DNA from: an uncultured Acetatifactor sp.
GTDB lineage: Bacteria > Bacillota > Clostridia > Lachnospirales > Lachnospiraceae
DNA: 12,095 nt
Assembly (NCBI GenBank): GCA_947626405.1
Contig: CANQSE010000036.1
Span: 1 to 12,095 of the forward strand
Direction: 5' to 3'
Shown: piece after piece, positions 5,402 through 12,095 of the stretch
Position numbering within the stretch: the first letter of the stretch is position 1
Layout of the letters: each line of letters opens with the position of its first letter
Position numbers and translations under genes: made by a program
Notes under the pieces: generated by a model
What the model saw: the letters and a program-made list of their open reading frames with translations, nothing else
Database searches by the model: none
Told to the model about the DNA's origin: nothing

Positions 5402-6430
5402 TCAGCACTTGCTCATATCAACCGTCAGATCCTTTGAACCCCTGTATGTCACTTCTGCAACGCTTCCCACGATCAGGGGCATCATAGGTGGAAGGTGTCC
5501 AAGATCAGCGTCAAGCACCACCGGCACGTTTTTGCTGCCGGCAACCTCCATCACGGCATCAATGTGGTTAAGGTTCATCATTACATCACCGTTTGCGGGG
5601 CGGCCGATCAGGAATCCCTTTACGTTTTTAAACCATCCGGCCTGATCAAGCTGCCACATTGCGCGACGTATGCTGAACACATTCAGATCACATGCCTCAA
5701 GGAACCATATTATTCCGTCGTCTGCGTAACGGCCGGCAAATTCCGCCACTCTGTCATATGGGGTTCCAACCAGATTTGCCAGCACATCCAGACAGCCTCC
5801 CAGCAGCCGTCCCTTAAATACGGCTTCCTGCACGGCCTCCCTGCCCAGAAAGCATTTCATGTCCAGTTCTTCAGTCAGGTTGTAAGGCGCCAGCGGATGC
5901 TGCTCATCGCACAGCGATTCCTTCTCCCACATTCCGTAGCTCTTTACGCTCGTTCTTTTTCCCGTCAGAATTTCAACAGCATCCCGAATTGAGGGATGAA
6001 GCTTCTCCATATTTGCCGCACATGGGCCGTAGATTGAAGCCGTGTCCGCATGAGTCGCAAGCAGCAGGGTCAGATTTGTATTGTCAGAATAGCCAATGAA
6101 CCACTTGGGGGCGGCATAAGCAAGCTTATTAAAGTCAATAAAAGGAAGGATCTCACACATCAGCTCACCGCCTCCGCATGAAATCAGGCAGTCCGTGTCA
6201 GGAGACAGGTACATTTCCATAAATTCCTCAGCGCAAAGCTCAGGCTTATTGCTGATGCCTACACCCTTATCGGCAAATGCGTTTACGCCTGTAAGCGTTT
6301 TGTAGCCCATGCTCTCCCATTTTTTCAGCCCATGCAGAAATCGCGTTTTGTAGGGCTCCGTGGCGCAGCCGAAGGAAGGCGCCGCAAATCCGACTGTTCC
6401 CCCGTCCTGAAGACTTTCAGGGTATCTCAT
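5402..6430 (-). CDS. S66 family LD-carboxypeptidase-like serine peptidase (LdcA/MccF type), 342 aa
   Basis: The serine peptidase triad of family S66 is readable: nucleophile S115 in IGYSDNTNL, E245 in WFLEACD, and H312 in DLGHLPPMMPL. The N-terminal GGTVGFAAPS and the CGGGE loop at 85-89 are also typical. There is no signal peptide, so it should be cytoplasmic. Family members remove the terminal D-alanine from L-Ala-D-Glu-mDAP-D-Ala tetrapeptides during murein recycling (LdcA), or cleave nucleotide-peptide antibiotics such as microcin C (MccF). The ATG (6428-6430) shares one base with the lysA stop, and an AGGAG site lies seven bases away at 6438-6442, so the two are translationally coupled. 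The pairing with lysA favours a role around diaminopimelate-containing peptides, but an immunity-type function cannot be excluded. Confidence 0.85.
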   Translation of the reverse strand: MRYPESLQDGGTVGFAAPSFGCATEPYKTRFLHGLKKWESMGYKTLTGVNAFADKGVGISNKPELCAEEFMEMYLSPDTDCLISCGGGELMCEILPFIDFNKLAYAAPKWFIGYSDNTNLTLLLATHADTASIYGPCAANMEKLHPSIRDAVEILTGKRTSVKSYGMWEKESLCDEQHPLAPYNLTEELDMKCFLGREAVQEAVFKGRLLGGCLDVLANLVGTPYDRVAEFAGRYADDGIIWFLEACDLNVFSIRRAMWQLDQAGWFKNVKGFLIGRPANGDVMMNLNHIDAVMEVAGSKNVPVVLDADLGHLPPMMPLIVGSVAEVTYRGSKDLTVDMSKC

Positions 6431-7713
6431 CAGATATCTCCTCTCTCCTTAAGCTTCTGATATATGTCAAAGCAGTCGAAGGTGGCAAAATAATCCTTCG
6501 GCGTCTCGGCCCTCCGTATGAGCTGCACGGAGCCGTCCTGACGAAGCAGAAGCTCCGCTGATTTTAATTTGCCGTTATAATTATACCCCATGGAATACCC
6601 ATGCGCTCCCGTGTCATGTATCACAATGTAATCGCCTGTCTCAATCTCAGGGAGCATGCGGTCCACCGCAAATTTATCGTTATTCTCGCAAAGAGAGCCC
6701 GTGACGTCGTATTTGTGATCGCACGGCGCGTTTTCCTTTCCAAGCACGGTAATGTGATGATACGCTCCGTACATGGCCGGTCTCATCAGGTTTACCGCGC
6801 AGGCGTCAACGCCCACGTATTCCTTGTAAATATGCTTCCTGTGAATGACCTTTGTCACCAACGCGCCGTAAGGTCCCATCATAAATCTGCCAAGCTCAGT
6901 ATATATCGCCACATCTCCCATTCCCGCCGGTACAAGTATCTGCTCATAAACCTTCCGCACCTCCTCACCTATGACACGAATGTCATTCGGCGTCTGATCC
7001 GGCCGGTAAGGTATTCCGATCCCGCCTGAGAGATTTATGAAGGCAATATGGGCGCCAGTGTCCTCTTTCAGTCTCACCGCCAGCTCAAAAAGCTGTCTTG
7101 CAAGCACGGGATAATACTCGTTTGTAACGGTGTTGCTTGCAAGGAACGCATGTATACCGAAGCGCTCCACTCCCTTTTGCTTTAAAATACGAAAGCCCTC
7201 AAACATCTGCTCCGTTGTAAAACCGTACTTTGCATCCCCCGGGTTATCCATAATGTCCGTTCCGAGCGAGAAGTAACCGCCGGGATTGAAGCGGCAGCTT
7301 AAGGTTTTCGGCAGATATCCCAGAGTCTCCTCCAGAAACGAAATATGCGTTATGTCGTCCAGATTGATTGTTGCTCCGAGCTTTGCGGCCAGTTCAAATT
7401 CCTCCGCGGGCGTGTTGTTTGAGGAAAACATTATGTCTTCTCCACGGACCCCCATGGCGTCGCTCAGCATAAGCTCAGTACGTGACGAACAGTCGCAGCC
7501 GCAGCCGTAATCTCTCAGAATGTCGATCAAAAAGGGATTGGGCGTCGCCTTCACGGCAAAAAATTCCTTATATCCCCTGTTCCAGGCAAAAGCCTCCTTT
7601 AATGCCTGTGCGTTTTCGCGTATTCCTTTTTCATTGTAGATGTGAAACGGCGTCGGATATGTCTTTGCAATCTCCTCCACCTGCTCTTTTGTAACGAACG
7701 GTACCTTATTCAT
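6430..7713 (-). CDS. lysA: Diaminopimelate decarboxylase (PLP fold III), variant subfamily, 427 aa
   Basis: Converts meso-diaminopimelate to L-lysine in the cytoplasm. K55 in FFAVKATPNP is the PLP lysine. H188 (GIHAFLASN), the glycine loop LSGGIG (228-233), E273-x-G-R276 and C342-E343 (GSLCENND) fill the usual cofactor and substrate positions. The C-terminal DTGAHGYSMGYNYNG segment has H371 where the better known enzymes usually have tyrosine (GAYG). The LASN stretch replaces the familiar HIGS. I recall these substitutions from a subfamily annotated as LysA, so they do not indicate inactivation. Length matches DAP decarboxylases. The ATG at 7713 has AGGAG ten bases upstream (7724-7728). It begins 33 bases after ung and overlaps the S66 gene by one base. 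A decarboxylase for a related amino acid is possible but less likely. Confidence 0.85.
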   Translation of the reverse strand: MNKVPFVTKEQVEEIAKTYPTPFHIYNEKGIRENAQALKEAFAWNRGYKEFFAVKATPNPFLIDILRDYGCGCDCSSRTELMLSDAMGVRGEDIMFSSNNTPAEEFELAAKLGATINLDDITHISFLEETLGYLPKTLSCRFNPGGYFSLGTDIMDNPGDAKYGFTTEQMFEGFRILKQKGVERFGIHAFLASNTVTNEYYPVLARQLFELAVRLKEDTGAHIAFINLSGGIGIPYRPDQTPNDIRVIGEEVRKVYEQILVPAGMGDVAIYTELGRFMMGPYGALVTKVIHRKHIYKEYVGVDACAVNLMRPAMYGAYHHITVLGKENAPCDHKYDVTGSLCENNDKFAVDRMLPEIETGDYIVIHDTGAHGYSMGYNYNGKLKSAELLLRQDGSVQLIRRAETPKDYFATFDCFDIYQKLKERGDI

Positions 7714-7746
7714 TTCCTCTTTACTCCTGTTCTTTCAATGATTGCT

Positions 7747-8430
7747 TCAGACGCCTTTTAAGTTCTCTATCTGCCAGTCTACAGGCGTCTCACCGTGCTC
7801 TATAAGAAAATTGTTTGCTTTGCTGAATGGCCTGCTTCCGAAAAATCCGCTGTATGCCGACAGCGGGCTGGGGTGCGGCGACTCCAGGATAAGGTGTCCG
7901 GGATTGTCGAGCATCTTCTTTTTCATCTGGGCGGGCCTTCCCCACAGTATGAAAACAATGGGACGATCATGCCTGTTTAAAGCCCGTATTGCGGCGTCTG
8001 TAAATTCTTCCCAGCCTTTCCCCCTGTGCGAGTTTGCCTGGTGCGCCCTGACTGTCAGAACAGTATTTAATAGCAGCACTCCCTGCCTTGCCCACTTCTC
8101 GAGATAGCCGTTGTCGGGAATATAACATCCCAAATCGTCGTGAAGCTCTTTATAGATATTTACAAGCGAGGGCGGCACGTCCACATCAGGTTTTACCGAG
8201 AAGCACAGGCCGTGGGCCTGACCTGTATTGTGATAGGGGTCCTGTCCCAGTATGACGACCTTCGTTTTCCCAAGCGGCGTAAGATGGAAAGCGTTGAAGA
8301 TGTCGTCCGCCGGAGGAAAAACCTGCGTGGTATTGTATTCGGTTCTTACAAATTCGTAAAGCGTCTTATAATATGGCTTGCAGAACTCGGGTTTAAGTTC
8401 CGTAAGCCAGTCATTGTCTATCATAGCCAT
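7747..8430 (-). CDS. ung: Uracil-DNA glycosylase, family 1
   Basis: Removes uracil from DNA by cleaving the N-glycosidic bond, the first step of base-excision repair. The water-activating motif GQDPYH is at 62-67 with catalytic D64. LLLNTVLTV follows at 119-127 and the DNA-intercalation loop HPSPLSA at 186-192. The length of 227 residues is normal for bacterial Ung. The ATG at 8430 is chosen because AGAGG (8439-8443) lies eight bases upstream; a second ATG two codons later is possible. It follows hisF by 93 bases containing a tandem duplication and precedes lysA by 33 bases. No convincing separate promoter was found, so it may depend on read-through from the his genes or on an atypical promoter. 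Confidence 0.95.
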   Translation of the reverse strand: MAMIDNDWLTELKPEFCKPYYKTLYEFVRTEYNTTQVFPPADDIFNAFHLTPLGKTKVVILGQDPYHNTGQAHGLCFSVKPDVDVPPSLVNIYKELHDDLGCYIPDNGYLEKWARQGVLLLNTVLTVRAHQANSHRGKGWEEFTDAAIRALNRHDRPIVFILWGRPAQMKKKMLDNPGHLILESPHPSPLSAYSGFFGSRPFSKANNFLIEHGETPVDWQIENLKGV

Positions 8431-8454
8431 ATTTAATACCTCTTGCGTGCTTTA

Positions 8455-8496
8455 ATTCGCATACCGATCAGAATCATTCGCATACCGATCAGAATC
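8455..8496. repeat. Exact tandem duplication of 21 bp between hisF and ung
   Basis: A 21-bp unit beginning ATTCGCATACCGATCAG occurs twice without a single mismatch (8455-8475 and 8476-8496) in the 93-base gap upstream of ung. Next to it lies a 10-bp palindrome, GTAAATTTAC (8498-8507). Exact identity suggests a recent slip duplication or a pair of binding sites. It is not a terminator and encodes nothing. Confidence 0.9.
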
Positions 8497-8523
8497 CGTA
8501 AATTTACTTTCAGGCTTTTATCC

Positions 8524-9285
8524 TCACAGCCTTACGCTTATGCCCCGCCGGGCAAGATACTCCTTTACCTGTCTTATCTCAAGCTCCTTATAGTGAAAAA
8601 GTGACGCCGCCAGAACCGCTTCGGCTTTTGCCTCCGCAAGCGCCTCATAGAAATGCTCCGGCCTTCCCGCTCCGCCCGAGGCAATCACAGGGATCTTAAC
8701 CGCTTCGGCAACGGCCCTGGTAAGCTCCAGATCATACCCTTCCTTTGTTCCGTCGGCATCCATGCTGGTTAAAAGAATTTCTCCCGCTCCAAGGCTTTCC
8801 GCCCTCACGGCCCACTCCACAGCGTCCGTTCCCGTGTCAACGCGCCCGCCGTTTTTGTAGATTGTCCAGCCGCTTCCGTCCTGCCTTTTCTTTGCGTCTA
8901 TAGCCACTACAACGCACTGGCTGCCGAATTTTTCAGCCGCTTCCGATATAAGCCCGGGCGTTACAATTGCCGCTGAATTGACAGCAACCTTATCCGCTCC
9001 CTCGCGAAGTATTGCCCTGAAATCCTCAACGACCCGAATCCCGCCGCCTACTGTGAACGGAATGAACAGGCGGGCGGCGACATCACGCACCCACTCAAGC
9101 CTCGTGGCTCTGTTGTCGGCGGAAGCCGTGATATCAAGAAAAACCACCTCGTCTGCCCCCGCCTTGTCATAGGCTGAAGCCACATCAACCGGATCTCCCG
9201 CGTCCCTTAAATTTACAAAATTAACACCCTTTACCACCCTTCCGTCCTTGATGTCAAGGCAAGGGATAACACGTTTTGTGTGCAT
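8524..9285 (-). CDS. hisF: Imidazole glycerol phosphate synthase, cyclase subunit
   Basis: The cyclase half of the glutamine-dependent synthase that turns PRFAR into imidazole glycerol phosphate and AICAR in histidine synthesis. It is a (beta-alpha)8 barrel of 253 residues, the standard length. The catalytic pair is D11 (PCLDIKDG) and D130 (VAIDAKK). Phosphate-binding loops TVGGGIR (78-84) and [11 protein letters not shown] (202-212) are intact. Its ATG directly abuts the hisH TAA, and its ribosome site GGAGG (9291-9295, five bases away) lies inside the end of hisH, so translation is coupled as suits a one-to-one complex with HisH. hisA, which frequently lies between hisH and hisF, is absent at this locus. 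Confidence 0.97.
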   Translation of the reverse strand: MHTKRVIPCLDIKDGRVVKGVNFVNLRDAGDPVDVASAYDKAGADEVVFLDITASADNRATRLEWVRDVAARLFIPFTVGGGIRVVEDFRAILREGADKVAVNSAAIVTPGLISEAAEKFGSQCVVVAIDAKKRQDGSGWTIYKNGGRVDTGTDAVEWAVRAESLGAGEILLTSMDADGTKEGYDLELTRAVAEAVKIPVIASGGAGRPEHFYEALAEAKAEAVLAASLFHYKELEIRQVKEYLARRGISVRL

Positions 9286-9903
9286 TTACGCCTCCCCGGC
9301 AGCTTCCATAAAATTTTTAAGTATCTTAAGACCCACTTCGGAGCTTTTCTCAGGATGGAACTGACAGGCGAAAACATTCCCGCACTCCACAGACGCATGA
9401 ATGACTGCGCCGTATTCCGTGGATGCTTTCACAATGGATTCGTCTTCGGCTTTCAGATAATAAGAGTGTACAAAGTACACGTATGCCCCGTCATTCACTC
9501 CCTTAAACAGTCTTCCTCCGTTTTTAAGATGAAGATCATTCCATCCTATATGAGGAATCTTAAGGCCCGATTCCACAGGCAGCTTTAACACCTTCCCCTT
9601 AAGGATTCCCAGCCCTTCAACACCCGGGCTCTCCTCGCTGCTTTCAAACAACAGCTGCATTCCAAGGCATATCCCAAGAAAAGGCTTATCAATCCTTACA
9701 CATTCCCGTATCACAGGAATCAATCCGTAAGCCTCAAGCTTACCCATAGCGTCTCCAAAGGCTCCCACTCCCGGAAGAACCACGCCTCCGCTTTTTAAAA
9801 TGATTTCAGGATCCTTAGTGACTACAGTCTCCTGTCCGAGAAAAGCGAACGCTTTTTCAACGCTCTTTATATTTCCCGCGTCATAATCAATAATTGCTAT
9901 CAT
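9286..9903 (-). CDS. hisH: Imidazole glycerol phosphate synthase, glutamine amidotransferase subunit
   Basis: A class I glutamine amidotransferase that supplies ammonia to HisF. The triad is C79 (GICLGMQ), H183 and E185 (CQFHPEKSSEVG). The oxyanion region PGVGAFGDAM (44-53) is also present. Its 205 residues are the normal length. The ATG at 9903 has only a weak AAAGAG site and lies 15 bases after the stop of the acidic membrane protein gene, so it is likely translated from the same message. Unusually for a histidine gene, its upstream partner is an unrelated envelope protein. Confidence 0.97.
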   Translation of the reverse strand: MIAIIDYDAGNIKSVEKAFAFLGQETVVTKDPEIILKSGGVVLPGVGAFGDAMGKLEAYGLIPVIRECVRIDKPFLGICLGMQLLFESSEESPGVEGLGILKGKVLKLPVESGLKIPHIGWNDLHLKNGGRLFKGVNDGAYVYFVHSYYLKAEDESIVKASTEYGAVIHASVECGNVFACQFHPEKSSEVGLKILKNFMEAAGEA

Positions 9904-9918
9904 TCTCTTTACCGTTTC

Positions 9919-12095
9919 TCACTCGTCGTTGTCCGTGTCAACAAAATTTCCGTCCCCGAGATCCTCCTCCTCAGGAAGCTGATCCGGCATCGTCTCAGGC
10001 CCTGCGTCCGCGGTTTCATCCTCCGCTGCGGATGGCTCGTCCCAGGAGCCGAACGATTTTCCCTGTACAATGGCGTACACCATCTCCGTATAATCATAAT
10101 CGCTCTGAACGGCGGCTATCTCTTTTGCCTGTTCTTCCGTAAGACCGTATTTTTCAGCCAGAATATTAAGTATCGCAACGTATCCCGCCTGTACCTCGTC
10201 CCCCGCGTTCCACTTAAGCGCATATTCATACAGGTTCGGATAACTGTTCACAGTCTGAATCAGGCTGTCAAGAGCCCTGAGCTCATCTCCGGATTCGACA
10301 AACATCTCGTATTCCCTGAGCCAGAGACGTATATAGAGAATACTCTCCGAGGTGCCGAACATAATCTGCTCCGTCTCGTTCAAATCCTTGCCAAAAAGAT
10401 TTTCGTAACAGGTCTGATAATCGCCCTCATAGTATGCGTTTCTTGCCGCCTTTTTGTCAGTGTAATCCATTGATACATTGGCAAACACGATAATCGCCGC
10501 TCCAAGTGATATGCACACAAGCGCAATCGGCAGTATTTTCTTAAAGGTAAGCTTCTTTTCGGGTATAAGGGGTTCGGGCTCAGGCTCCTTCTTAGGCTTT
10601 TCAGGCTTGGGTTTTTTGGGCTTTTTCTCTTTCGCTGCCTTCTCCTTTCCCTTCCTGCCGTTTTCCTCGTCCTCGCTGCCTTCCTCGGCCTTGGCGGCTT
10701 TTTTCTTCTTTTTCTTTTTCTTTGTCTTCTCGTTGTCCAGATCGTTTATGATATCCCTGTTCTCATCAGATAGCTGCAGGTTTTCGTTTTCTTCCTCGCT
10801 GTCCTCCTCGGTGAGCATCTCAAAAAATCTGGAAAAAAATCCCTTCTTTTTCTTTTCCTCTCCTGTAATTGCCGAAAGATCCACATCTGAAGCGATCCCA
10901 TCCATTTCCACGAAATCAGGAAATGCCGAAGAATCATCCGAGTCTGTCCCTGCGTCCGCGCCAATGGAACTATCGTCCACGTCCCCAAACAAACCGGACA
11001 TGTCGAAGCCCATGTCATTGTCTTCCTCCGGCTGTACCGAAGCATTTCCAGGATCATTTTCCTGTTCGTCGTCAAAAGCCTGCATAACCTGATCCGTATC
11101 CTCCCAGTTAGCGTCCTTTGCCGCCTCTCCGTCCCCGTTTTGACTTTCGTCCTCCTGACCGGCGCGTTCGGCCTCGGAAACTATAGAATCCAGAAGATCC
11201 GCGTCAAAGAAATCATCCGTATCGGAATTTCCCTCCGCAGGCGTATCCTCATTCACAGTAACTGACATAAGATCTCCAAGCTCCTGCTCAGTAAGCTCCG
11301 GATGTACATCCGCGCCTGATGCTGCCGCTGCGCCGGGTACAACGGTTTCCTCAGAAGATTGTTTTTCTTTCTTCCGCGCTGCCTTTGCTGCCGCCTTTGC
11401 CTCCTTTGCAGCCGCCCTGGCTGCGGCTTTTTCACGCCGCTTCCGCTCCCTGCGTTCTTTCCTGCTCTCCGATGGCTCAGCATCCTGACCTGCTGACAGT
11501 TCTGCGCTGTCCGCAGGGTTTAAAGCGGCCCCCGTATCATCGCTCACAGCTTCATTGTTGTCCACCTTTTCCAGCATATCCTGTATATCAAGAAGATCGC
11601 TGTCCTGCGTTCCATCCAGCATTTTAAGCACGTCTTCATCTTCGTAATAGTCTCCCGACTCTCCCCCGCGCTCGTTACCTTCCTGTTGTGAAGCGGTCTC
11701 CTCGGCGCCAAGTGAGAGCAGTCTGTCGATTTCATCCTCAGACATGGAGCTAACGGCATTAATATCCGGTGCGCTCTCAAAATCATCCGGAGACGTTTCC
11801 TCTTTGAGCATGGATTCAAGATCCGACATGGCATCTTCAAAGAAAGAATCGTCCGTATCATCTCCGTTATAAACATGCGGCGCTTCTCCATCCCCGCCCT
11901 GCAGCGCCTTGTCGGACAGGGACTCATCGGAGATTAAACTTTCCGACGGCGCATCAGTAATTATACTTTCCGACGGCGCATCGTCAGGCAGTACACCATC
12001 AAGCATGGAATCTCCAAATAATGACTCTAAATTATCGTCGGAGGACGGCTCCGCGGGCGCTGAATCTCCAAACAATGACTCCAAACTATCATCGG
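9919..12095 (-). CDS. Acidic repeat-rich single-pass membrane protein of unknown function (N-terminus outside window)
   Basis: The reading frame is open to the right edge, so the true start is outside; 724 residues are visible. The TTG at 12084 is an internal leucine codon, not a start. The first 510 or so residues are dominated by Asp, Glu and Ser and probably disordered, with repeated motifs: LESLFGDS twice and GLFGDV once. They are interrupted by an Arg/Lys/Ala-rich helical stretch (visible residues about 211-245), a lysine run (457-465) and a Lys/Pro-rich segment (480-505). One membrane helix at about 520-539 (ILPIALVCISLGAAIIVFAN) is followed by a roughly 180-residue domain, YYEGDYQTCYENLF onward, that looks all-helical and TPR-like, with an acidic tail. 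By the positive-inside rule the acidic N-terminal part is cytoplasmic and the helical domain outside. MSEDEIDRLL resembles the EIDALL motif of FliM/FliN. No family was recognised. The gene precedes hisH by 15 bases. Confidence 0.8.
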   Translation of the reverse strand, partial: DDSLESLFGDSAPAEPSSDDNLESLFGDSMLDGVLPDDAPSESIITDAPSESLISDESLSDKALQGGDGEAPHVYNGDDTDDSFFEDAMSDLESMLKEETSPDDFESAPDINAVSSMSEDEIDRLLSLGAEETASQQEGNERGGESGDYYEDEDVLKMLDGTQDSDLLDIQDMLEKVDNNEAVSDDTGAALNPADSAELSAGQDAEPSESRKERRERKRREKAAARAAAKEAKAAAKAARKKEKQSSEETVVPGAAAASGADVHPELTEQELGDLMSVTVNEDTPAEGNSDTDDFFDADLLDSIVSEAERAGQEDESQNGDGEAAKDANWEDTDQVMQAFDDEQENDPGNASVQPEEDNDMGFDMSGLFGDVDDSSIGADAGTDSDDSSAFPDFVEMDGIASDVDLSAITGEEKKKKGFFSRFFEMLTEEDSEEENENLQLSDENRDIINDLDNEKTKKKKKKKKAAKAEEGSEDEENGRKGKEKAAKEKKPKKPKPEKPKKEPEPEPLIPEKKLTFKKILPIALVCISLGAAIIVFANVSMDYTDKKAARNAYYEGDYQTCYENLFGKDLNETEQIMFGTSESILYIRLWLREYEMFVESGDELRALDSLIQTVNSYPNLYEYALKWNAGDEVQAGYVAILNILAEKYGLTEEQAKEIAAVQSDYDYTEMVYAIVQGKSFGSWDEPSAAEDETADAGPETMPDQLPEEEDLGDGNFVDTDNDE
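11938..11982. repeat. 18-bp direct repeats within the acidic protein gene
   Basis: An exact 18-bp sequence (ACTTTCCGACGGCGCATC on the plus strand) occurs at 11938-11955 and 11965-11982, a period of 27 bases or nine codons. It encodes the DAPSES units of this disordered region. Exact identity suggests a recent in-frame duplication. Confidence 0.85.
12008..12095. repeat. 34-bp coding repeats (DDxLESLFGDS units) at the window edge
   Basis: Copies at 12008-12041 and 12062-12095 match at 30 of 34 bases with a period of 54 bases (18 codons). Three of the four differences are synonymous and one changes Asn to Ser, so the peptide appears conserved rather than merely recently duplicated. More copies may continue beyond the right edge. 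Confidence 0.8.

Noticed and set aside
10478..11092. Plus-strand open frame of 204 codons rich in Ser and Phe
   Set aside because: It is the complement of the Asp/Glu/Lys-rich acidic protein; GAA/GAG/AAA codons read backwards give Ser/Phe/Leu runs.
12082..12084. TTG as the start codon of the acidic protein
   Set aside because: The frame stays open to the window edge and upstream codons continue the DDSLESLFGDS repeat, so this is an internal leucine codon.
1..12095. CRISPR array, prophage or defence system
   Set aside because: The repeats seen are two-copy tandems or element ends without regular spacers, and no Cas, phage structural, nuclease-ATPase or toxin-antitoxin genes were recognised.

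Overview
The window reads as chromosomal DNA of a Gram-positive Clostridia member, most likely Lachnospiraceae (inference). The grounds are AGGAGG-type ribosome binding sites, TTGACA/TATAAT-type promoters with 17-base spacers, a tRNA gene without an encoded CCA end, and protein types such as an HxxxCxxC anti-sigma-like protein directly upstream of polA. Every gene found lies on the minus strand, so transcription runs from high to low coordinates.

In transcription order: (1) Positions 12095-9919 hold the C-terminal 724 residues of a very acidic, repeat-containing single-pass membrane protein of unknown function. It is followed closely by hisH and hisF, the two subunits of imidazole glycerol phosphate synthase. 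(2) After a 93-base gap containing an exact 2 x 21 bp tandem duplication comes ung (uracil-DNA glycosylase). Then come lysA (diaminopimelate decarboxylase, variant subfamily), an S66 LD-carboxypeptidase-like gene whose start overlaps the lysA stop, and a large multi-pass membrane protein resembling the LIC_10190 family. These four are tightly spaced and probably co-transcribed. (3) A tRNA-Leu(CAA) gene with its own strong promoter follows. (4) A separate promoter drives a two-gene unit: a stand-alone DRE-TIM aldolase/metallolyase domain protein and a membrane-anchored metallophosphoesterase. (5) Positions 604-1023 are an unusual non-coding stretch. It holds a 137-base long-hairpin sequence bracketed by direct repeats next to a 24-bp tandem repeat, then a strong promoter and a structured leader. 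(6) That promoter drives a short zinc-finger anti-sigma-like membrane protein and the start of polA, which runs off the left edge.

Functional themes: lysA and the LD-carboxypeptidase both act on meso-diaminopimelate chemistry (lysine and peptidoglycan turnover). HisH and HisF form one enzyme; hisA, which often sits with them, is absent here. Ung and PolA both belong to base-excision DNA repair but lie in different transcription units.

The best candidate for something undescribed is the 750-1018 region: a compact hairpin-forming, direct-repeat-flanked element without a transposase gene, inserted between the metallophosphoesterase gene and the polA operon promoter. No CRISPR array, complete insertion sequence, prophage or defence system was seen. 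All family calls come from reading motifs by eye; no database search was run.
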